A stretch of 64,000 nucleotides of DNA. It comes from Catenaria anguillulae PL171. Lineage: Eukaryota > Blastocladiomycota > Blastocladiomycetes > Blastocladiales > Catenariaceae. Position 1 is the first letter of the stretch, and each line of letters begins with the position of its first letter. A program made the translations under genes and the position numbers. Under the pieces are notes generated by a model. That model worked only from the letters and a program-made list of their open reading frames with translations. It ran no database searches and was not told the DNA's origin. The stretch spans positions 62,001 to 126,000 of the forward strand of contig MCFL01000067.1 of NCBI GenBank assembly GCA_002102555.1, given 5' to 3'. Shown piece after piece: positions 33,682 through 43,787 of this stretch.

Positions 33682-34453
33682 TTCATCGCTCTCACTGATC
33701 AAATTTTGCTCAGCAATTCTCCTCCCGTACTGTCTTTTGAAATACACACCCTGATTCACACTGTTACCATGATATCTTTCTCCTCCTACTCCTCCGTATA
33801 TTCACACGGTGGCCAATATCGCGTCCGTCGGGCGGCCACGCGATGAGGGAGCTTGAAAAATGCAAGAATCCGTAGCCAAGACACCATGCTGTCAAACTCC
33901 ATGCAATTCATTTCAGCGTAATAATGGGTTAATGCAAGCATACCTACCTGCCATGGTGCAATACATGACTGACTTAACCATCTGCCCGGCCAGCCAGTCC
34001 CAGCATCTGGCGCGCGTTCGTGTTGGTCAAGTGAAGAAGATCGCGGCAAGAGGCGGTGGCGGCGCCTCGTTTTAAATCATACGACGGCAGCAGCGTGGGC
34101 CACCATATCATGCTGTTGGCGCGCTTTGTTCCCGATTTCGCGCGACGAGCGTTGATGGTGGAAGGCCAGGCCCACATGGGCCAATGGACCAATCTTGGAC
34201 AGCGAATGTGGCGAGGAGAGGTGACGGGGCGTCGTCGTACCGTCCTGTAAAGCGCCCAAGCTCTCTCGCGTCGATTTTTGCAAGGGCCAAGTACACCTGC
34301 CGATGCCCGCTGGTTGTTGCCTTGGTTCGCTCTCGTCTCCAGCGCGCACACCCAATCAGCAAAGTTTTCCCCCGTCAAGCGCCAACATCAGCACTTGCGC
34401 TACCCTTTTCGTGACCACATCGCCCCCACCGGATCTCCCTGGCCTTGCGCATC
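33682..34453. other. Intergenic region upstream of LRR gene C
   Basis: 772 bp between the DnaJ stop codon and the LRR start codon on the same strand. No frame or repeat is supported. A separate signal-peptide exon for gene C was looked for here and not found. Confidence 0.45.
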
Positions 34454-36994
34454 ATGGCTGCCTTTTCGCCGCCGCAATGCTCGGCACTGAGGCGCGCGCT
34501 CGAGTCGCTCGGCATGCCAGACTTGCAATCGCTCCTGTCTTCGGGCCAATCGTGCTGTGACTGGAGGAATTTCGTGACTTGCAACCCCGCATACCAGATC
34601 ATTGGGCTGTACGTCCTCTGAACACCTTACCAATACGATCCACTTTTGTCAATACCTGGCTGATCTTTCCCCTCATCATGTTTTGATGTCTGCCCGCAGA
34701 AAGTTGGTCAGCCAGGGCCTTACCGGCAGGATCCCCCGAGTATTGGGGCAGTTAACGGATCTCGAAAAATTGTACGTCTTGATTCTCGTTTGTAAATATG
34801 TCGCCCTCAAAGCACAGATGTTCACATTGTTTCTCGCAAAACTGTTCAGGGATCTTTCGGGAAATTTTCTGACTGGCACGATTCCTGACGAGCTTCGAGA
34901 CTTGGGCAAATTGCGTGAACTGTGCGTCGACGCTCATTTCTTTACTTCCCGGGCGGCCGTCCCAGATCCTGCGTGTGTCACACGGATCGAACTGAACCTT
35001 GCCCCTGGGGCAAAATGTCAGGCACATTGTTGGAGATCCTTCGTCCGACCAGCGCCTTTCGGGTGAGCTGCCGTCTGCGCTCAGGGACTTGACAAAATTG
35101 GAGAAAATGTATGCCTTCTCTGCCATTCACGAGTGTCCGAGTATTTAACGTTTACCTGTGTTGTTGACCAGCAACTTATCAAACCAACAATTCAATGGCA
35201 CGCTTCAAGCGTTCTCCAACATCGACTCACTCGAGGAATTGTACGCAAGCCATTGTCATTTGTGGAAAAGACCGAGTGGATGAATCATGCTTACCTCGTT
35301 GGCGTTCGCAGACGTCTCGTGGGCATGAAACTGTCCGGACCTCTTGATTTGCCATGGGACAAGTTTCGCAAGCTGAGGATCCTGTCCGCACACTTCCTGA
35401 TTGCATGATGCGCAACGGCCCATCTGGCATCGGCTCTGACTCTGGTCGTGTCCATAGGCACTTGTACCACAACGGATTCACGGGCCCCATTCCCGATAAC
35501 ATCGGAGAAGCAAGAAATCTTGAGGAACTGTACGTTCTTGCCCGGGCTTTTCTTTCGCCCGAACATGCACCTTGTATCCTGTCGAGGTTCCGTTGACGTG
35601 TGGTGTGGGCCGGAAACAATGCATGTAGAGAATTGGGGTTCAATAAGCTGTATGGCAGCATTCCTGAGTCTCTGTCCAAGCTCAACTCACTTTCTACATT
35701 GTGCGTTGCTGCTTTCCCACGTGCTCGTCAGAGGTAATGTGACTGACCTTTTCTGGCGGAAACCACACAACAGGAAACTTAACAACAACAAACTCAACGG
35801 AACCATCCCCAAGCTCCCGATCGTCGCGTATGTCCATTGTCGCCTCACAATGGTTTCCCAGAGAGCCTTGTTTTTTTTTGCCTGACCCAAACTTGCGTGC
35901 GATCCTTTAGAAAAACCTGCGAGCTCGTCGCAGACTCAAGTGGGCGCGACGAAGGCAACAATTTTTGCAAGTCTCCCAACATCACGTCGCCCGAAACCCA
36001 CAAGTGCCTCACGGAGCTACAGCGCAGAAGGGGCAACTTGGCCACGTGCCCGCCCCCGCCGCCGCCGGCCAGGGATCAACCCGCACCTGCGCAACCTGCC
36101 GTCGAGCCGAGCGGTGGAACTCCTACTTTGACGATTGTGGGCATCGTGGTGGGTGTACTGGCACTGCTCGCGGTCGCCGTGTTTGTGATGATGCGCCGCC
36201 GCCGTCGTGGTGGTGACGACAAGCAGCGCGACGTCGATGTATCCACAATCGAGTCCAAACCGACTCCTCAGCACCCCGTCACCGCCATGCCTGCATTCCC
36301 GGCGTCCATTGCCGACAACCCGCCGCGCATGACATTCATTGTTGACGCACACGGAAACCGGCACTCGATCCACTTGCCCTCGCACGTGGCGGCTGACGGC
36401 TCGCAATTCATCCTGGTCCAACAAGCTCCGCCACCGCTCCCGTCGCCGGCCGTGCTGCCACCTCAATCCGACGCATCGCCTTCGCACGGCGACATGCGAC
36501 TTGCACGTCCATCCATTACATCGGACCCGTCCAGTCTTGCCAGCTCGACGCATCAGCCCATTTTCATCATGCATCCCCACGGGTCGGCGGTGGGCAACGC
36601 CACCCCTGTTGTCCCCATGCCGCCTGTTCCGTCACAAGCCTTCTTCCCGAACGAGCTCGTGTATCTCGGAGATGATCCGCGGGCGTCCATGTCGACTGTG
36701 GCCACCACCACCACCATGGCAACTGACAAAGGCGCCGCGCTGGCAGACGACGTTGGTACGAATGACGGCCAGATCGGCAAGTCGACTGAGACCGTGACTG
36801 TCCCGCCTCCTGTTTCGACCGCGGGTGGCGAAGGTGTTGTGCGGGAAGCCATGGCCGAGCAGCCAGTCTCGATGGTCACGGTCAATGTGCCCGACGGGTA
36901 CACGGTGTCGCTTGTGCCGATTGGGCGCCCGCAGACGCCTGTGCGGGTAGGTAGTAGCGAGGCAGAGAGCGCAAGAAGCCACAGTTTCGTGTGA
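34454..36994 (+). CDS. Leucine-rich-repeat single-pass membrane protein C
   Basis: Predicted 602 residues from ten exons: 34454-34608, 34700-34771, 34850-34921, 35022-35108, 35172-35240, 35312-35383, 35458-35529, 35629-35700, 35774-35827, 35911-36994; every intron is phase 2. Exon 1 encodes a CCDW-type LRR N-cap. Exons 2-8 each encode one repeat of the plant-type consensus LxLxxNxLxGxIPxxLxxLxxL (mostly 72 nt; exon 4 has five extra residues, exon 5 one fewer), and exon 9 a shortened repeat. Exon 10 adds a Cys-rich cap, a Pro-rich stalk, a membrane helix (LTIVGIVVGVLALLAVAVFV), RRRRR and a 240-residue cytoplasmic tail without kinase. Tail motifs DAHGNRHSIHLPS, FFPNELVYLGDDPR and MVTVNVPDGYTVSLVP recur in C'. 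No signal peptide is visible. A recognition or adhesion role at the cell surface is inferred. Confidence 0.82.
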
Positions 36995-37466
36995 GATTTG
37001 TGATTCCATGTTGACATGAGAGAGTCGCTGGGACGAATCAACGTTAGATCATTGCAGTTATAGACCTTGGTTTTGGATTGCATCGCGAGTGATAACTCAA
37101 GGATCTTCGCCTGTGACCACCCATGCAGCCGCTCTGCGCACTCGCTTTGCGCCGCCGCCCAACGCTTGCACATGTGTGGGAGGCGGGAAAGAAGGGGCTG
37201 GAACATCTCCAGCACAAACCGCACGCCGGAAGATTGCACGAATTTGGGACTGAAACAGAGCAGCAATCGCGGGGTGCAACTCAGACTCATTGCTCACTCC
37301 TGCTCAAGGCCGCGACCATGCGTCGTCGTCCGAGTGACAGCATCGCAGAAGAACGTGGCAGACAGACATTGTTTGAAGTGAATAGCACGGCACAAAGATC
37401 CAAAGTTATATCGGATCATATTGCAAAAAAGCCAGCAAAGAACAATGAGAAATAGGTTGTGCAGTG
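36995..37466. other. Convergent intergenic region between C and A'
   Basis: 472 bp between the stop codons of two convergent genes, so it should hold both 3' UTRs. No gene or repeat is recognised. Confidence 0.5.
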
Positions 37467-40400
37467 TTACAGCTGCGGGATTTCTGCGATTGGAGCCGTT
37501 GCTTGTTGATTTGTTCCGACTCTCTTGCCCGCCAAAGTCGCGGTCCTTGAGCAATGCTTCAGCCAAAAGTAGCGCCTAAACATGAGTTGATGAGAATCTC
37601 GGACACTCATGAGTGTTTTCTCCAACGCTAACATGTCCGTGTCCAGGCATACCTTGAAGCGGACTCGAACATGAAGCACAACGTCGTAGAGCCAAGCGCA
37701 GCGAGAGTCGCGGGAACCATGATGCCAAGCATATCCAACATCCGATCCGCGGGAACCAACGCCCATGACGCCGACGATAGGAAAAAGAGGGCTCCACAGA
37801 CAATGGACACATGCACTCGAGGCCGAAGGCGCAATGTAGCCATGGAAAAAAACGAAAACACGAGACGATGGTTGCTCAGATGGAGCGACGCTCGATCGTT
37901 GACATCGAGCCGTCTCTGAATGATGGAGGTGGCCATTGCTGCCACAAACATGAGCAGCACGTAAACGATAGATACGGCCTCAAGCTTGCTGTTGGACACC
38001 AGAAAGTGCTTGGAACTGACTAGGAGCACGGCAACGAGGAGAGCAAAGTTGACAATCACATCGGATCCATCCAAAATCAACCAGCTTGTGAAACCTCCTG
38101 TATTGGGACGCAGCGGGTGGATGGCCAGAGCGCCGGTCGCTATTCGTAGCAGAATCAACCCTGAGAACGACATTGCAGCAGTCAAAGTGTTGACTGCGAG
38201 CACAGCCTTGATGCGCTTTCGAAGCTTTTGGTGATATGCTGCACGGAATCTGCATTCGTCTTCAATGTTGGGGTACTCATAAAACATTGCCCGAATCCCA
38301 CTTGTTACTTGTTTACACAATCGGCTCATGCGCCACAGGTGGGGGCGTTGGTGCCGGGATGCTGTTGATGTTTGAACAATGGTTGCTGGTGTGGCAGGCG
38401 TGTCGAGAAGCGTTAGCGTTGGTTTACGGGCAAGTTCTGCAGAGCTCTTTGTAGATTGCAGCGCCGGTTGCACATTTTGAGCTAACTCGCGTTTTGAGTG
38501 CAACGTTGGCGGTGATTGGGCAGCTGGTCGGAGATCGAGGCTGGTGCTTCTCGTTGAGACTGACACGGGTGAAGTGTAAACCAGTCGGCCGACTTGTGGT
38601 GAAGGTTTCTGAGTTTCCAAAGATTGCCTAGAGGTGAGCATGAGTGGGGAAACGCCAGTTTCCTTCTGTTGCACATCGGACGTTGTCAATGCCAACGAGC
38701 TTCGCCGACCTGACTTGCTGGAGGCTACAGGCGAGCTGACTGCGGCATTACATATCGTGGAGCGACGGGCGAAGGCAATGGACAAGGATGCGGGCATGGA
38801 GTTTACATCGGTTTCCGATGCGGGTGGTGCGGTGGCAGAATCAGAGTGCTGACCTGTCAGCGACGACCGTCGTGACGACACCAAGTGCTGGATCCAAGTT
38901 TGCTGCTTCGCAGAAGAGGTGCTCGATTCTGCCCCAGCGGATGATTTCATGGACTCTCTGCGAATCCCTGCAGCTGGTGAGTTTTTCCCAATCAGGACGC
39001 CAAGTCTGTGGAGATGATCTTGAATGCTAGCCACAGCCGCGGACAAGGAATTGGATTTGGATGTCAGTGGTGTCAAGTGTGGGGAAATCGGTGAAGCAGG
39101 CCGTTCATTGGTCCGGTGTGGAAGGGTTGGGTGTGGATGGAAAAACGAGGAGGCTAACGCTGACGAGCCGAACGGTTGATCGGTCATAAAGAGAAAGCTC
39201 ACTCGGGAGAGCAGCTCACGTTGAAAGACCATGATGACAGACGCCAAGAAGTCTTGAACGAGAGAAAGCAGCAAAATCCATAACATGGACGATGTTGGAG
39301 AGGCATACAAGCTCGATACAATTGCGTATGCAAGCGCGGTAAACATGAAGCCAATGACGCCAAAAGCGGCGACCTTGCGTACTGGGATTGTCGAGATGGT
39401 CAGAAACATGAAGAGGAAAACTGATGCTAGCATATTTCGGACTTCGATTTGAACCTCGGCGAGATGAGCTTTGCGTTGCAGCTCCCTCGAAAGTGGAGTG
39501 GCCACACCAGTCTGGCAGATCATAACCATATTGAGCGAAGAATCCAGCAGGCTCAAGCGTGGCGAGCTTGCTCTTTCGACGCCGCAAAGCCCAACACACA
39601 TAGTGTCTGAAAAGGTAACCAGCATGAAAGCGCTCATGAATCCCACGAAAACAGCCATCCTTCGTCGCGAGACGGAAACTGACTCCTTGACTGCCAGATT
39701 TAACGTGCGAACCGACACAAGGGCACCAATGGACACAAGCATTGAGAGAATAAGAAGAATCTCGTAGCAAGCGAAGCACTGTCCAGCAATGGATGGACAA
39801 TTCTTGACAACGTCGCCGAAGAAGAAGAGCGCAAAAGGCCCGAATGCCCACACCAGTACGGTCATTGGCAAAACGAGCCCGTTCTGACAAACAAGGAGTT
39901 ACAGCCAATGTCATAGCAGAGTATAGTACGGGAAACAACATACTGTGAAAAATCGAATAGGCAGCTGGTTGATTCGTGCAGAAAACTGAAGGAATCGTTC
40001 CTCTTGTATCGTGTCCACGAAGCGGAGCAGCAGTGTCATGCGATTCTTCTTCAGTCGTGAAATGGATATTTTCGACCCAACAAAGTAGGATGTGACTCTG
40101 TGGTGGATTGTGCGGGTCAACGTGCGTGATGGAGCTGTCAAACTGCTCGGAAAAGGCGATCTTGGACCACTCAGTGTCTGCAAAGGCGTTCCTCGCTCGT
40201 TCACTGCAGGACCAATCCCACAAGCCGCACTCGTAAAGGTGGCTCTTGATCCTGTAGATGAAGATTGCAAGTCGGATAGCTCATGAAATTCGACATGTGA
40301 AATCGAGCGTTGCTGACCCTGTCTCGGTAATGAGTGAAAAATTGTGGCAATGGACCCAATTAGGTTGTCGTGATTGGGGGATTCTGAGAAATTGGGTACG

Positions 40401-40864
40401 ATTGAAGCGTGTGATGAAGGGGAGAGGTCACCGGCAAGCGTTTCCTTGCCATCCAAGCCTTGTACAATACTCGGCAATTTGTTGTGTCTCGGGGCATTGA
40501 CAAATGAGCTGGTTCGCGTGACTGACAGATGTGCTGAGAGTGTGGGGTGCTCGTGACTGGGTTGCGCGAATGAGACAGAGAGCATCGACCCGCGGGATCT
40601 CCTTGCTGGTGGTGTGTGCAGTGGATCCAATGCCCATGACCGAGCTTGCTGGCCCGGGAAACCTGCTTTTGCCCATGGGCTTGTGGGTCGAATGGATAAC
40701 GCGGGTGATAAGGGGGGGTTCACATGGGTAGAAGACTTGCGTGAGTGGGATGATGCCGTTGAATTTGATACACTGACGAAGTCATCTTGTGCTTGATCTT
40801 GCACCGGATCATTCGATAAGTCCTCTCTCGATGGCTGTGAATGTACGAGATCGCGATCCGCCAT
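37467..40864 (-). CDS. Polytopic membrane protein A', paralogue of A
   Basis: Predicted 1086 residues from exons 40864-39944, 39883-37653 and 37575-37467. Organisation as in A: a Ser-rich N-terminal region (about 1-270, sharing RRSRGSMLSVSFA and TIFHSLPRQGQ with A), membrane module 1 (about 275-545, opening FVDTIQEERFLQFSARINQL), a Ser-rich linker, membrane module 2 (about 810-1055, opening FYEYPNIEDECRFRAAYHQ) and a short tail beginning RRYFWLKHC. The first and last introns coincide with those of A; the middle intron proposed in A is absent and the frame is open there. Unlike A, the linker sequence TLTLLDTPATPAT occurs only once. The start ATG at 40864 is the first of the frame. No enzymatic domain; transporter, channel or receptor scaffold are all possible. 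Confidence 0.78.
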
Positions 40865-42063
40865 GACCTCTGAAGTTTCTCGACACGTAAGTATAAAACA
40901 GTGTCGTGCGCCACTAGTCGCGACAGAAGCCGTGGATGTGTGATCGATAGACGTACGGGAATGTTGAAAGTTTACAATGCGGTAAGTCTTCTAACGTCTC
41001 CAGGGAATGCTCAATCGGTTCAGCATACACTTTAAACGTACAAGTACCACTTATCGTTTCAAATGATCCACCAATGTCTGCAAGCTCGGTTGGGAACGCA
41101 GCCAAGAGACGAACGTGAATGTAGGATCGAAATGAACACTTCCAGACGGTGTGACCACATTGCCGGCGCTTTTCGCCTTTCTGACCGAGTTAATGGATTG
41201 AAACTTGCCATTGTCCACATGGGCGTATCATATGTGAAACGCGGAAACAGGATGAAGAAATGGATCCGATGCAGCTGTAGCTGCAGGTATACATGCATTG
41301 CGGTCTAGCAAGGCCGTCAATGGGGCCTATATCGCCGCTGGCACCCAGCTGACGCGATGCCCACATCACGATCACAAAAACCTGTCGTGCTGCGGACATC
41401 GCGTCAAATGCATATCGGAGAATTGTCGGAGTACTTCGTCATCATCACTGAGCCAGCTTGTCTTTCCCATACTACTATTGACCTGATGAACGATGAAATT
41501 ATCGGCAGATATTCTTCGCTTTGTCATACCGCCTCTCCGTGTACAGGAATGTATATGATTTGCCGGCCTGAGAACTTTTGTTGGAAGCAAAGGTTGGGGC
41601 ACCCTGCCAGCCACCCGTCTCCAATGATCCACCCATCTGCATCCCGGGCCTGCGGGTCCAATCAGACACACATGTTTGGCTGATTCCTATGTTTACCAAG
41701 CAACGGGGAAAGTGGCATCTCATTCGCAGATGCCCTTTACTCAAACTGTTTAATCTCCCTCAAGTTCAACGGCGCAGTTTCCTTTTGGGGACATTGAGCT
41801 CTCAGCAACTCTCTGTAAAAATTTTGGTGCAATATGTCAAACCATAAGAGATCTTGCAGGTATGCATGCACGCTCATCATGCATCAGCGGCATTGTGAGC
41901 ACCTGGCAGTGTTGCGAGGCAATATGCTTGCCTGCACGACACACAATGAGGCCAAGGCGCAGCCCACATCTCAAACGTGGTCAGGTCAGGATGTACATTT
42001 GGGTACAGACAACATTGTAGCACGTGGAGAGGCTCTTGTATGTGGATCCAACAACCTGCTGCA
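40865..42063. other. Intergenic region, no gene supported
   Basis: About 1.2 kb between two minus-strand genes, containing the A' promoter and the HAUS4 3' region. The frames present are short and unconserved in appearance. Confidence 0.45.
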
Positions 42064-43155
42064 TTAGCTACACACGGCTGTCGAACGTAACCGTTTAACC
42101 TCTGCCTTGACCCTCTCCACTTCCGCTCTCACTTGTCGAACCTCTCGACACATGATGGTGAACTCTGGGCCAAGCTCGACATAAACACCAATCTCGCCCT
42201 TGACTTGCGCCAGCTCGCGCTCTAGTGCCAGTTTTTTCGCCTCGAGTGCCTCGCTGACAACACGAGCGAGTGGCGTGACTTGCTGTGAGTCGTGTGCGCG
42301 GACCGTGGCGGCGAGAAGGTCGAGTTTGGCGAGCGCGACTTGAGCAACACGCGAAAAGTAATGAGTTGATGTGGCAGTGGCCGATGATAATGAGGTGTGG
42401 GTGGACAGGAGCGATGTGAGTTGGGTGAGGGTAGAAGAGAGCGACAGGGCCAGATGATCGGCCGACGCAGGTGGGGGTGGCCGTGGTGATTGAGTGCCCG
42501 TCGGTGACGAGATAGGAGGCGGAAGTGAAGTGAGCAGGCGGTGGGTTGCGGTTGACAGCTGCGACAGTGAGGTGATTTCTGTTCTTGCAACGCCATTGTC
42601 AGTTACCCACAAAAGGGGTGAGGAACCGTGGCACGGCACAGCATAGGTACCTTGCCCTAGCCCATGCTCAACAACGGCCACTAATTGGTCCCGAAGTCCT
42701 TGCTCGACTTGACTCTTGATCTCCCGTTGCTGCTCAAGACGTGGATGGGTTGGTGATGATGAGGCCAAGAGCGGAATCTGATTCAAGCGGCCGTGAATCG
42801 CCACGGTGGGCGGGGCCATGGTGGTCGGCACATGCAGAGCGATCAATGCCAAGTGTGCCCAGTGCCGCTTGAGGTCTTCCTGAATGCGTCAACGAAGAGG
42901 TCAAGGCACGCCCTGACAGTGGGACGGAAGGCAAGCACGCACGATTTGGCCGGCTAATGGGTTTGGCGACTGGACCTGTGCCAGCTGGATGGCGTGCAAG
43001 CGATCAATGAGCGCCGTAAAGTGCGGGTGTGGGTCCATGCCGGAACTGGTCGTTATGGTCGTTGTGGGATGATCTCGGTTGGTCACGGGTTGGTGGGTCG
43101 AAGGATGAGGACTTGCGGACGAGGGGGTTGAGCTGCTGCCAGAGTGCATGGTCAT
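42064..43155 (-). CDS. HAUS4-like augmin complex subunit
   Basis: Predicted 342 residues from exons 43155-42943 and 42879-42064 (donor GTGCGT, acceptor ATTCAG). After a Ser/Thr-rich start, the segment MDPHPHFTALIDRLHAIQL recalls the HAUS4 N-terminal helix. The C-terminal third is coiled coil ending YVELGPEFTIMCREVRQVRAEV, which matches the Y-x-x-LG-x-EF-x-x-(I/L)-V-x-EY pattern near the HAUS4 C-terminus; human HAUS4 is 363 residues. Augmin recruits gamma-tubulin to spindle microtubules for branching nucleation and is missing from the common yeasts. In-frame sequence around 42600-42665 (PCHGSSPLLWVTDNG) looks unlike its surroundings and might be a small unrecognised intron. A different coiled-coil protein remains possible. 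Confidence 0.58.
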
Positions 43156-43787
43156 GGTGTCGTCCAGTATTGCATCGAGTCTTTCCGTGCGTCATTCTGA
43201 TCCGAGTGTCACCATGTCCATGCAAAATGTGTCATATGATATGTATAAAATCACATGGCCATCTGTTATGTACCTTCTGGCCTGGTCTGTCGATCCGACT
43301 CGACAACCGATCGGCCGTGTCGTGCCGTCAACGTTGAGTCGATCCCTGCAAGAATGGCTGACCGAACATCGACATGTAACATGTGAGACCACAGGTGAGA
43401 CAGACGTGGCCCACGCGCGCTGGGCTTCTCGGCGCCACAATTCCGTACCTACACAGTCTTGTAGATTGAGGCGGCGCCACTTCGTTGTTTGAGATCACGT
43501 CCGCATGGGTCCGACTGTCACTCTATATATATACAACTGTGTGTGGCGGATCTTGGCGCCCACACCCAGCTGATCCTGGCGATCATCTCTCAATGTCCAT
43601 CGTCACGGTATTGCAGCGGTAGCAAAATCAGAGTTTTTCGTCCTTGCTCCGCTCTTTGTCGGTGTCTACCTCCCTCTCTTCGCAAGAAAAATGGCCAGAT
43701 CCCCTTCAAGTTGGCCAGATCAACTCGATAGCCCGCCGTCCACCACCATTTCCTATACCTTCACCTCCTGTGCTCGACTAAGCCGCC
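43156..43787. promoter_or_regulatory. Divergent promoter region between HAUS4-like gene and C', with TATA-like run
   Basis: 632 bp between divergent start codons. CTCTATATATATACAAC at about 43520-43536 is a TATA-like element roughly 255 bp before the C' ATG. That distance would imply a long leader, so its use is uncertain. Confidence 0.35.

Noticed and set aside
34922-35108. Apparent frameshift in the fourth LRR exon of gene C
   Set aside because: Using the acceptor at 35019-35021 gives an 87-nt exon that keeps frame. The repeat simply has five extra residues.
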